From Gemmatimonadales bacterium (lineage in GTDB: Bacteria > Gemmatimonadota > Gemmatimonadetes > Gemmatimonadales > GWC2-71-9): DNA of 37,507 nucleotides. Under the pieces are notes generated by a model. It ran no database searches, was not told the origin of the DNA, and was given only the letters and a program-made list of their open reading frames with translations. The translations under genes and the position numbers were made by a program. The stretch spans positions 1-37,507 of the forward strand of contig JACCQZ010000095.1 of assembly GCA_013813875.1 (NCBI GenBank), read 5' to 3'. Positions 26,914-35,415 of the stretch are shown here, in pieces (the first letter of the stretch is position 1; every line of letters starts with the position of its first letter).

Positions 26914-28590
26914 TCACTGCTTACACGGCGCCTCGGGATCGGGCTTCGGCTGGTCCACCACCGGCCGCCGGTCCAGGTTGGCCACCCGGTTCGCCAGATC
27001 AGCCACAAACCGGGTGACGGCGGTGAATTTGTCGAAGTCGAGGTACTCCAACTCGTCGGTGATCTGGTGATAGTCGCGGTGCCCGCCGGTGCTGAAGAAG
27101 GCGATCGGAATCCCGTAGCGGGCGTACATGTAGTGGTCGCTGCGGCAGTAGAAGTTGTCGGGGTGGCCGTCGGCGTCGTAGGTGTAATCGAAAGCCAGCC
27201 CATGCTTGCCGTCGCGATTGACCGACACCGCCAGATCCCCGAGCTCGGTGGACAGCCGGCGGGAGCCGATCACCTGAACGTAGCCGGCGCCACCCTTCTG
27301 CTCGTCTTCCGCATTGCCCCGTGCGATCATGTCGGTATTGATCTGCGTCACGATGGAATCACGAGGCACCGTGGCATGATCGGTAAACCAGCGGCTCCCG
27401 TGCAGCCCCGCCTCTTCTCCGGTGTGCCACACGAACAGCAGCGAGCGCCGGGGACGTTTCCCGCGGGAGGCCGCCTCGGCTACCTCCAGCAGGCCCATCG
27501 AGCCGGAGCCGTCGTCATCCGCACCGTTGACGATCGAGTCCAGTCGAGCCGGCCGCAGCTTTCGCAAGCTGTCTATGATGCCGCGGATCCGGCCCCACTG
27601 CGCCTCGGAGGGCTCGCTCGGCGGATCGTTGGCCCCGCGGGGCCGCATGATCGTGTTGTAGGCCCGGAGCGAATCGTGCTCGACCGGCTCTACCACTCCG
27701 ATGGCGTCGTTATGGGCTCCCAAGGCCACGTATTCACCCCTGAGTGCCGGATCCGAGCCCTCCAGCACCGCCACCACATTGGAGGCGCCCACGTCGCCCG
27801 CGTCGAAGGCGACCTCGCCCTGGATGGCGGGCCCTGTATCGCCGGGCCGCAAGGCGTCGAGCGTCCTGCCGAAGAGCGCTTCGACCGATCCCGTGGGAAC
27901 GAAGAGCATGCGCGGTTGGGTGGCTCCGGGCGGGACGGCGAGATCCTGCTTCAACTTCACTTGCGGCTCGGCGAGAGACTGAGCGAAGTTGGCGATGAGC
28001 GGATCGATCTGGGTTATCGCAATTCCGGCGATGAGTCCCAGTCGCCCCTGTGGGCTGAGGTCGGGCGCGCCGAGCGCGTTGCCGCTCGCCTCGCTCCGGA
28101 AGACCACCAGCTTGCCGTCGAGTTCCTCCCTCGGCGGAAGCCCCGCGGTGTCGGCCGCGCCGCCGATGTAGAGCAGTTGGGCGCCATCAATGGGACGGAC
28201 CGGCACCTCGAAGATCGCCTGATAGGGATAGTACTCCTCGAACACTTCCAGTCGCGCCGACCCGGCGCGAAGCGTGGCGCGGGCGGTGTCCACGGTGTAG
28301 CGCAACAGCGGGACCTGCTGCAGGTAGGTCCCGCTGTCGCCGGCCGGCCTGAGTCCCAGCCGGGCGAGCTCACCGGTGATGTAGGCGTTGCCGCGCACGT
28401 TCCCCGGCGTGCCCGTCCGCCGGCCCTGCATGGAATCATGGGCGAAGATCGAGGCCCGCACCCGCAGATCGGCGGGAGTAATGGCCGCCGTAGTGGCGCC
28501 GCGGGGAGCGGGCGAGTCCGCCGCACGGGAGCCCGCGCAGGCGGCAAAGGCCGGAAAAAGGACGAACGGAAGGAGCCAGGACCTTCGCAT
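26914..28590 (-). CDS. M28-family metallopeptidase, lipoprotein or exported
   Basis: MRRSWLLPFVLFPAFAACAGSRA; YVALGAHNDAIGVVE; NGADDDGSGSMGLLEVAEAAS; LLFVWHTGEEAGLHGSRWF; DHYMYARYGIPIAFFSTGGHRDYH. Confidence 0.93.
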   Translation of the reverse strand: MRRSWLLPFVLFPAFAACAGSRAADSPAPRGATTAAITPADLRVRASIFAHDSMQGRRTGTPGNVRGNAYITGELARLGLRPAGDSGTYLQQVPLLRYTVDTARATLRAGSARLEVFEEYYPYQAIFEVPVRPIDGAQLLYIGGAADTAGLPPREELDGKLVVFRSEASGNALGAPDLSPQGRLGLIAGIAITQIDPLIANFAQSLAEPQVKLKQDLAVPPGATQPRMLFVPTGSVEALFGRTLDALRPGDTGPAIQGEVAFDAGDVGASNVVAVLEGSDPALRGEYVALGAHNDAIGVVEPVEHDSLRAYNTIMRPRGANDPPSEPSEAQWGRIRGIIDSLRKLRPARLDSIVNGADDDGSGSMGLLEVAEAASRGKRPRRSLLFVWHTGEEAGLHGSRWFTDHATVPRDSIVTQINTDMIARGNAEDEQKGGAGYVQVIGSRRLSTELGDLAVSVNRDGKHGLAFDYTYDADGHPDNFYCRSDHYMYARYGIPIAFFSTGGHRDYHQITDELEYLDFDKFTAVTRFVADLANRVANLDRRPVVDQPKPDPEAPCKQ

Positions 28591-28642
28591 GAGGGCCGCC
28601 CGGAGAAAAAATGGAGAGTGGGTTGTCGCCCCCACTACCGGA

Positions 28643-28673
28643 GCCGGCCCCGAAACGTTTCAGCGGGGCCGGC
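28643..28673 (-). terminator. 10-bp GC hairpin between a small ORF and the M28 peptidase
   Basis: gccggccccg ... cggggccggc. Confidence 0.45.
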
Positions 28674-28674
28674 G

Positions 28675-28821
28675 CTACGATGTCCGGCTGAGAAAGACGG
28701 TAGCCGCCATCCTCGCCACCACCGGCTCGCCCGCGGGCTGCACCACGCGACCGATAGGATGCCCTTCCCCGTCGAGCACCTCATATACCGCCACCGGCTC
28801 CCTTCTCGCGAGCTGGACCAT
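28675..28821 (-). CDS. 48-aa hypothetical protein
   Basis: MVQLARREPVAVYEVLDGEGHPIGRVVQPAGEPVVARMAATVFLSRTS*; same strand as and upstream of the peptidase; below the ORF-track length cutoff. Confidence 0.45.
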   Translation of the reverse strand: MVQLARREPVAVYEVLDGEGHPIGRVVQPAGEPVVARMAATVFLSRTS

Positions 28822-28872
28822 GACTCACTCCATTTTCGAATTGAAGCAGCGCATCGAATGTGGACGTAGCTA

Positions 28873-29030
28873 GGATGGGGCGGAGGCGGAAAAGGTTGGC
28901 TGGGTGGAGGTCGAAGGTCTCGGGTCTAAGGTCTTAGGTCCTGCAGCACCGAGCGTCCGAGCCTCAGACCTTCGACCTTCGACCTTCTACCTTCGACTCC
29001 CACCAGCCAACCCTTTCCCTCCCATCCGTG
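28873..29030. repeat. large imperfect inverted repeat carrying period-7 AGGTCNN tandem units in both arms
   Basis: Left aggtcga-aggtctc-gggtcta-aggtctt-aggtcct; right arm reverse complement gagtcga-aggtaga-aggtcga-aggtcga-aggtctg; outer arms aaaggttggctgggtgg / aaagggttggctggtggg. Confidence 0.8.
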
Positions 29031-29062
29031 TCTGATCCAGCGACCCTCATGCTCCGGAGCCC

Positions 29063-29596
29063 GTGAACGACCGCGAATTGATCGGCCGAGTGCTGGCAGG
29101 GGACCCGAGTGCTGAGCGCGCGCTGTATGACGCGCACGTTGACCGTGTGTTCCGGCTGGTCTACCGGATGGCCGGGGACCTCGACCGGGCGCAGGATTAC
29201 GTCCAGGAGACCTTCATCCGCGGCTTCGACCGCCTGGGGGATTTCAGAGGCGAGTCGGCGCTGTCAACCTGGCTCTGCTCGATCGCGATTTCGATCACTT
29301 TGAACGGGTTGCGCAAGGTCCGGAGGTTCAACGAGCGGGAAACGGAGCTGGACGATGGGTTGCAGGCGGGTTCGCCCGTCCGGGAGGCCGATCCCGACCT
29401 CAAGGTCCGGCTCTCCCGCGCCATCGAGGCGCTTCCCGAGGGCTATCGCACGGTGTTCGTGATGCACGACGTCGAGGGGTACACCCATCAGGAGATCGCG
29501 GACACCCTGGGCGTGCAGCCCGGAACTTCGAAGGCCCAGCTCTCCCGCGCCCGTGCCCGGCTGCGCGCGGCGCTCGCCGATTTTGCCAGGGACTGA
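29063..29596 (+). CDS. ECF RNA polymerase sigma factor
   Basis: GTG start; DRVFRLVYRMAGDLDRAQDYVQETFIRGFDRLGDFRGESALSTWLCSIAISITLNGLRK...LPEGYRTVFVMHDVEGYTHQEIADTLGVQPGTSKAQLSRARARLR. Confidence 0.95.
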   Translation: MNDRELIGRVLAGDPSAERALYDAHVDRVFRLVYRMAGDLDRAQDYVQETFIRGFDRLGDFRGESALSTWLCSIAISITLNGLRKVRRFNERETELDDGLQAGSPVREADPDLKVRLSRAIEALPEGYRTVFVMHDVEGYTHQEIADTLGVQPGTSKAQLSRARARLRAALADFARD

Positions 29597-29598
29597 AT

Positions 29599-30234
29599 AT
29601 GGACGATGACCGTTTGGACGATCCGATCCGCGATGCCGCTCGCCAATACAACGCACCGCCCGACACTCCGAAGGAGGAGATGTGGGCCCGGGTGCAGGCG
29701 AGTCGGCGGTTGGGCGCGCAGCGGGGCAAAGGCCGCAGGGTCGTTTCTCCCCGGTACTGGGTACCCTGGGCTGCCGCCGCGGCCGCCGTGCTCGCGGCGG
29801 GAATAGGGCTCGGCCGGCTCTCGGTTAGCCCGGAGACCGTTGTGCCCGAGGTGGCGGAGCGCCGAGCGCCGCAGGTGAACCCCACCGCCTACCGCCTCGC
29901 CACCATGGAGCACCTCGGCCAGTCGGAGGCTTTTCTCACCCTCTTCCGCACCTCGGTCGTGGCCGGCGGCAACGAGCGGCTGGCGTCGGCGTCGGCCCGG
30001 CAACTGTTGGCGACCAACCGGCTGCTGCTCGATTCACCGGCGGCGGAAGACCGCAGGGCTCGGCTGCTGCTCCAGGACCTCGAGCTGATCCTGGCCGAGA
30101 TCGCTCAACTCTCCCTGGAGTCGCGGGAACAGGATCTTCAGTTGATCAGAGAAGGGATCGAGCGGGGCGACATGATGCCTCGTCTCAGGACCGCCGTACC
30201 GGCGGGCCCGAACTCAATGCAAGGAGCGCTCTGA
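29599..30234 (+). CDS. single-TM protein, putative anti-sigma factor without an obvious zinc motif
   Basis: Short cytoplasmic N-terminus, TM YWVPWAAAAAAVLAAGIGLGRL, helical periplasmic part (LLDSPAAEDRRARLLLQDLELILAEIAQLSLESREQDLQLIREGIERGDMMPRLR); directly follows the ECF gene; no HxxxCxxC. Confidence 0.7.
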   Translation: MDDDRLDDPIRDAARQYNAPPDTPKEEMWARVQASRRLGAQRGKGRRVVSPRYWVPWAAAAAAVLAAGIGLGRLSVSPETVVPEVAERRAPQVNPTAYRLATMEHLGQSEAFLTLFRTSVVAGGNERLASASARQLLATNRLLLDSPAAEDRRARLLLQDLELILAEIAQLSLESREQDLQLIREGIERGDMMPRLRTAVPAGPNSMQGAL

Positions 30235-31670
30235 TGTTTCGCATACCGTTCGGATTGGCGCTGGCAGCGGTGGCCGGCCTCGGCGGCTGGTGGATGCCCC
30301 CTCCCGGCGAGCCACAGGACCGGACTCCTCCGGCTCCGTGGCTCCAGGGTGACCCGGCCGATTCGTTGTATCGCGCCGCCCGGGAGGCGCTGAACCGGCG
30401 TGAGTATCGCCGCTCCGCCGAGCTTTTTGCCGAATTGCCCAGCCGCTTTCCACGCTCGGGCTATGCGGCCGACGCGCTCTACTGGCGAGCCTTCGCGCTC
30501 TACCGCGTAGGGGGCGAGAGGCAGCTGCGGGAAGCGCTCCAGTCGCTGGAAACCCAGCGGGGACGCTTTCCCAAAGCGGCGACGAGAGGGGATGCAGCCG
30601 CACTCGAGCGCCGGATTCAGGGTGAGCTGGCCCGCCAGGGAGATCCCGACGCCGCCGCCGATGTGGCCCGAGCGGCGGCCGGAGTACTTCCCCCGGAGCC
30701 GCCGACGCCGCCCACTCCGCCTATTCCTCCTACTCCTCCTACTCCGCCCACGCCGCCGACTCCACCCACGCCCGGCAGCCACGCGAGGGAGTGCGCGGAC
30801 GACGAGAACGACACCAAGGTGGCGGCCCTCAACGCCTTGATCCACATGGACGACGAACGGGCCCGTCCCATACTTCGCCGGGTGCTTGCCCGGCGGGATG
30901 CGGCGACAGCCTGCCTCCGGCGGAAAGCCGTCTTCCTGGTTGCGCAGGGCGGAGGTGAAGGGGTCGAGGACATCCTGTTGGATGCCGCACGCAGCGACCC
31001 GGACGCCGAGGTGCGGGAGCAGGCCGTCTTCTGGCTCTCACAGGTCGGAAGCGAGCGGGCGGTCAGCGCGCTCGACTCGATCCTGAGGACCTCCAAGGAC
31101 CGCGGCGTGCAGGAGAAGGCGGTGTTTGCCCTGTCGCAGCACGACAGCCCTCGCGCGCGACAGGCGCTGCGAACCTACGCCGAGCGGTCCGAGTTGCCGG
31201 ACGACATCCGGGAGAAAGCGATCTTCTGGATCGGCCAGAGCGAGGGGCGGGAGAATGCGGCGTTCCTGCGCGCGCTGTACGGAAAGCTCGAGAGCGAGGA
31301 GTTGCGGAAGAAGGTGCTCTTCTCGCTTTCCCAGATGGGAGGCGAGGAGAACCAGCGCTGGCTCCTGCAGATCGTGCGGGACAAGGCCCAGCCGGTCGAG
31401 CTGCGCAAGCAGGCATTGTTCTGGGCGGGACAGAGCGGCGCCTCCATGGCCGACCTCGGAGCGCTGTACGGTACCCTCCTCGACCGCGAGATGCGCGAGC
31501 AGCTGATCTTCGTTTACTCCCAGCGCGACGAGCCCGCGGCTGTTGACCGGCTGCTCGACATCGCGCGGCGCGACCCCGACACCGAGCTTCGCAAGAAGGC
31601 GCTCTTCTGGTTGGGCCAGAGCGACGATCCGCGCGCGGCCAAGGCCCTTCAGGACATCATCGAGCAGTGA
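30234..31670 (+). CDS. exported TPR-like / Pro-Thr linker / HEAT-repeat protein
   Basis: Hydrophobic N-terminus; YRRSAELFAELPSRFPRSGYAADALYWRAFALYRVGG; (PPT)n linker; eight HEAT units with motif E[VIL]R[KE][KQ]A[VIL]F[WASV]x[GS]Q. Confidence 0.88.
   Translation: MFRIPFGLALAAVAGLGGWWMPPPGEPQDRTPPAPWLQGDPADSLYRAAREALNRREYRRSAELFAELPSRFPRSGYAADALYWRAFALYRVGGERQLREALQSLETQRGRFPKAATRGDAAALERRIQGELARQGDPDAAADVARAAAGVLPPEPPTPPTPPIPPTPPTPPTPPTPPTPGSHARECADDENDTKVAALNALIHMDDERARPILRRVLARRDAATACLRRKAVFLVAQGGGEGVEDILLDAARSDPDAEVREQAVFWLSQVGSERAVSALDSILRTSKDRGVQEKAVFALSQHDSPRARQALRTYAERSELPDDIREKAIFWIGQSEGRENAAFLRALYGKLESEELRKKVLFSLSQMGGEENQRWLLQIVRDKAQPVELRKQALFWAGQSGASMADLGALYGTLLDREMREQLIFVYSQRDEPAAVDRLLDIARRDPDTELRKKALFWLGQSDDPRAAKALQDIIEQ
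30690..30773 (+). repeat. in-frame Pro-Pro-Thr tandem repeat (nine PPx triplets)
   Basis: PPE PPT PPT PPI PPT PPT PPT PPT PPT encoded by near-9-nt DNA units. Confidence 0.9.
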
Positions 31671-31677
31671 GGATTTC

Positions 31678-32430
31678 ATGACGATTATCCGAAGAGTGGC
31701 CGCCGTGAGTCTGCTCCTGCTTCCGGAGGCGCTCGGCGCCCAGGCCTTGGCCCGGCGAGTGGAGGCCGCGGGAGATGGCACGGTACGGATGAGCTTCGCG
31801 GCGCGCGAAGGGGTCTGCGGCAGCGGCAGCGGCAGCATCACCATCCATGACGGCCACGACGACGACTGGGTGGCCAACTGCGATCGGGGACCGGTACGAG
31901 TGTCGCTCACTCTGCGGCAGGGGCGGGTGACAGAGGCTCACTCCTATGTGGGGGGCCGTTGGCGCCAGGGAAGCGGCAGGGTGAACGACCTGGGATCAGT
32001 GCCGGCGCGCGAGGCGTCCGCGTACCTCCTCACACTCGCGCCGCGCGCCGGGGAGGATGGCGGCGAGCTCATCACCGCGGCAACGCTCGCGGACAGCGCT
32101 ACGGTCTGGCCCTCCCTTCTCCGCATTGCCCGGGAGGAGGGCGTTAGCCTCGAGACCCGTCGCCAGGCAGTCTTCTGGCTGGGACAGGCCGCGGGCAAGG
32201 CGGCGGCGCGGGGGCTCGACTCGATTGCCGTGGACGATAGCGGGGATATCGAGGTGCGGAAGCAGGCGGTCTTCGCGCTCTCTCAGCGGCCTGAGGAAGA
32301 AGGCGTGCCGGTGCTCATCCACATCGCCCGAAGCAACCCCCATCCCGAGATCCGCAAGTCCGCTCTCTTCTGGCTGGGTCAGAGCGAAGATCCACGGGCG
32401 CTCGCCCTGTTCGAGGAGCTGCTGCAGTAA
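31678..32430 (+). CDS. exported HEAT-repeat protein, shorter companion of the preceding gene
   Basis: Signal peptide MTIIRRVAAVSLLLLPEALGAQA; C-terminal RRQAVFWLGQ, RKQAVFALSQ, RKSALFWLGQS units; 7-bp spacing from the previous stop. Confidence 0.88.
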   Translation: MTIIRRVAAVSLLLLPEALGAQALARRVEAAGDGTVRMSFAAREGVCGSGSGSITIHDGHDDDWVANCDRGPVRVSLTLRQGRVTEAHSYVGGRWRQGSGRVNDLGSVPAREASAYLLTLAPRAGEDGGELITAATLADSATVWPSLLRIAREEGVSLETRRQAVFWLGQAAGKAAARGLDSIAVDDSGDIEVRKQAVFALSQRPEEEGVPVLIHIARSNPHPEIRKSALFWLGQSEDPRALALFEELLQ

Positions 32431-32480
32431 ACCCTTTGGTGGCTTCCCCTGTCTAATCCGCGCACTCAACAGGGGAAGTC

Positions 32481-35141
32481 ATGATCGTCGCCCAGCTCTG
32501 CCTCACGGTTCTCGCGGTGTCACCCGCCGTTCAAGCCAATTCGCAGGACTCGCTCGCCAGCGCCGTCACTCGCGCGCCGGCAGTCCGGGCAACGCGCCTG
32601 GCCGGACAGCTCACGGTGGATGGGATCCCGTCTGAAGCTGCCTGGCAGACGGCGGGGCCGGTGACCGACTTCATCCAGCTCTTGCCATACGAGGGGACGG
32701 CCGCCACCGAGCGCACCGAAGTGCGCGTGCTCTACGACGACGACGCGCTGTACATCGGGGCCCGGCTCTACGACCGGGCGCCGGACTCGGTGGCCTCGCA
32801 ACTGGCCCGGCGGGATCGCGTCGCGCGGTCGGACCGCTTCATCGTTTACCTCGATTCCTATCATGACGGGCGCACCGGCTTTTTCTTCGGCGTCAACGCC
32901 GCGGGCACGCTCTACGACGGCACTCTCTACAATGACGAATGGGACGACGACACCTGGGACGGAGTGTGGGATGGTTCGGCGGTGCGGGATTCCCTCGGTT
33001 GGAGCACGGAGCTGAGGATCCCCTACTCCCAGCTTCGCTTCCAGAAGGGCGGCGACTATCGCTGGGGAATCAACTTCGCCCGCGAGATCGCCCGCCGCAA
33101 CGAACGCGACTACCTGGTCTACCGGCCCAGCAACGGCAGCGGGTTCGTGTCCCGCTTTGTCGCACTGGAAGGCATGCAGGATGTGACCCCGCCTCCACGG
33201 CTGGAGTTGCTGCCCTACTTCACCACCCGGGCGGAGTTTCTCGGTCATGAGGCGGCGGACCCATTCAACGATGGCTCCCGGTATGCCGCGGGCGCGGGTG
33301 CAGACCTCAAGCTGGGGCTGGGAGCGAACCTGACGCTGGCGGCCACCGTCAATCCCGACTTCGGCCAGGTGGAGGTGGACCCCGCGGTGGTCAACCTGAG
33401 CGACGTCGAGACCTTCTTCGAGGAGCGCCGGCCCTTCTTCATCGAGGGGGCGAGCATCTTCGAATTCGGCTACGGCGGAGCCAACGATTTCTGGGGATTC
33501 AACTGGGCCAACCCCACCTTCCTCTACACCCGACGGATCGGACGCGCGCCGCAGGCGGAAGAACCGGACGCGGACTACACCGAGGTGCCCGCCGGCACCA
33601 ACATCATCGGGGCGGCCAAGCTCTCCGGAAAGGTCGGCTCGTGGAGCTTGGGCGCGCTCAACGCGGTCACCAGCCGGGAACACGGGAGCTTCGCGCTCGG
33701 CGACCGGCAATGGCGAGAGGAGCTGGAGCCGCCGGCGTACTATGGGGTCTATCGCGCACAGAAGGAGTTTGACGGAGGAACCCGGGGGCTTGGGGCTATC
33801 GCCACCACGACGGCCCGAGCCTTCGACTCGGAGCCGCTGCGAGACCAGTTGAGCTCTACCGCGTTTACGCTCGGGGTGGACGGCTGGACCTCGCTCGACC
33901 GCGACCGGGTCTGGGTAGTGACCGGGTGGGCTGGAGCCAGCCGGGTGGCGGGAAGCCGCGAACGACTTCAACGGCTGCAGGAAGGCTCGGTGCACTACTT
34001 CCAGCGGCCTGACGCCGGCTACCTGGGCGTGGACTCCAGCGCCACCTCGCTGGCCGGATTTGCGGGACGGGTGACGCTCAACAAGCAGAAGGGCGACTGG
34101 ATGTTCAACTCCGCCCTCGGCCTGGTGGATCCCCGCTACGAGGTGAACGACCTCGGCTTCCAGAGCCGCGGCGATCAACTCAACGGCAGCGTCGTGGTGG
34201 GCCGCCGCTGGACCAAGCCGAGCCGCCACTTCAGGAGCTTCCGACTCAACCTCGCCACCTTTCGAACCTACAACTTTGGCGGTGATCTTACCTGGGACGG
34301 CTACTTTCTCACCGGTGTGTACCAGCTCAACAACTTCTACGACGGGCGCTGGTTCGTGGCCTATAATCCCCCGTCGTTCAGCGACCGGCAGAGCCGGGGC
34401 GGGCCGCTGATGCTGAATCCACCCGGAGTCGAATGGGATTTTCAACTGACATCCGACGCCAACCGGCGCTGGATCGTGGGGTTGGCGCTGCACGGCCTCG
34501 ACTATAGCCGCGGAGCCGACCAGAGCTGGAGCATCCGGCCCAGCCTGGCGTGGAAGCCGGGCGGCCGCTTCTCGCTCGAGCTGGTGCCCGAGCTGCAGCG
34601 GAGCAGGACCGCGGCGCAGTACGTGGACACGTTCGACGATCCACTCGCCACCGGCACTTTCGGGCACCGCTACGTGTTCGCGGAGCTGGATCAGACCACG
34701 CTGTCGGCCAGCCTCCGGCTGGACTGGACCTTCACTCCGAAGCTGAGCCTGGAGCTCTATGCCCAGCCGCTGCTCTCCTCCGGCCGGTATGCCGGCTTCA
34801 AGGAGCTGGCGCGGGCTCGAAGTTACGCGTTCAATGCGTATCCCGATCCGACTCCGACCGAGGACCCGGACCGCATCGTGGTAGATCCCGACGGCCCGGC
34901 TGGGCCGGCCCCGGCCGAAGAGACAGACGACCCCAACTTCTCGCTCGCCTCGCTGCGGGGGAATGCGGTGCTCAGGTGGGAGTATTCGCCGGGATCCACC
35001 TTCTTTGTGGTGTGGACCCAGAATCGCTCCGACACCGAAACGATCGGCGGATTCGACACCGGCCGCGGGCTGAGCCGGCTGGGGCGGGCGGCGGGGGATA
35101 ACATTTTTCTGGTGAAGGTGGCGTATTGGTGGAATCCGTAA
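32481..35141 (+). CDS. DUF5916 family outer-membrane protein with CBM9-like N-terminal domain
   Basis: TVDGIPSEAAWQTAGPVTDFIQLLPYEGTAATERTEVRVLYDDDALYIGARLYD...DRFIVYLDSYHDGRTGFFFGVNAAGTLYDGTLYNDEWDDDTWDGVWDGSA...; C-terminal beta-barrel alternation. Confidence 0.9.
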   Translation: MIVAQLCLTVLAVSPAVQANSQDSLASAVTRAPAVRATRLAGQLTVDGIPSEAAWQTAGPVTDFIQLLPYEGTAATERTEVRVLYDDDALYIGARLYDRAPDSVASQLARRDRVARSDRFIVYLDSYHDGRTGFFFGVNAAGTLYDGTLYNDEWDDDTWDGVWDGSAVRDSLGWSTELRIPYSQLRFQKGGDYRWGINFAREIARRNERDYLVYRPSNGSGFVSRFVALEGMQDVTPPPRLELLPYFTTRAEFLGHEAADPFNDGSRYAAGAGADLKLGLGANLTLAATVNPDFGQVEVDPAVVNLSDVETFFEERRPFFIEGASIFEFGYGGANDFWGFNWANPTFLYTRRIGRAPQAEEPDADYTEVPAGTNIIGAAKLSGKVGSWSLGALNAVTSREHGSFALGDRQWREELEPPAYYGVYRAQKEFDGGTRGLGAIATTTARAFDSEPLRDQLSSTAFTLGVDGWTSLDRDRVWVVTGWAGASRVAGSRERLQRLQEGSVHYFQRPDAGYLGVDSSATSLAGFAGRVTLNKQKGDWMFNSALGLVDPRYEVNDLGFQSRGDQLNGSVVVGRRWTKPSRHFRSFRLNLATFRTYNFGGDLTWDGYFLTGVYQLNNFYDGRWFVAYNPPSFSDRQSRGGPLMLNPPGVEWDFQLTSDANRRWIVGLALHGLDYSRGADQSWSIRPSLAWKPGGRFSLELVPELQRSRTAAQYVDTFDDPLATGTFGHRYVFAELDQTTLSASLRLDWTFTPKLSLELYAQPLLSSGRYAGFKELARARSYAFNAYPDPTPTEDPDRIVVDPDGPAGPAPAEETDDPNFSLASLRGNAVLRWEYSPGSTFFVVWTQNRSDTETIGGFDTGRGLSRLGRAAGDNIFLVKVAYWWNP

Positions 35142-35149
35142 TAGGTAGG

Positions 35150-35292
35150 GAGGGCAGGATCACCACCTTCTTTTCTATCCGGCCGAAAACATGACGCCGT
35201 AGGCGTGTGCACACCGTCACGTAGTAGATACCCGGCCGGGTGTAATCGTAGCCGGGGAGTCGAAGATTGCGTCGCCTCGGCGGATGGAACAT
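35150..35292 (-). pseudogene. N-terminal fragment of a REP-associated tyrosine transposase (RAYT, IS200-like)
   Basis: MFHPPRRRNLRLPGYDYTRPGIYYVTVCTRLRRHVFGRIEKKVVIL matches the conserved RAYT start (RxSxRLxGYDYxxxGxYFVTICTxxRxxLFGxI); no catalytic body follows. Confidence 0.85.
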
Positions 35293-35415
35293 GAATCGGA
35301 TGGATGTCGGGAACGTTCAAAGGCACCATCCATTCCCCGCGTGACTGGTCTATTTGCGATAGACGGGGGGGCGGTACGGGCCGTCGGGGCAATCCTGCCC
35401 GATTACATTCCCAGA

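Noticed and set aside
30690-30775. possible CRISPR-like or microsatellite array
   Set aside because: In-frame coding repeat with third-position variation and no spacers; a protein linker
32520-34667. 715-aa - strand ORF opposite the DUF5916 gene
   Set aside because: Shadow frame; sequence is low-complexity and matches no family I recognise
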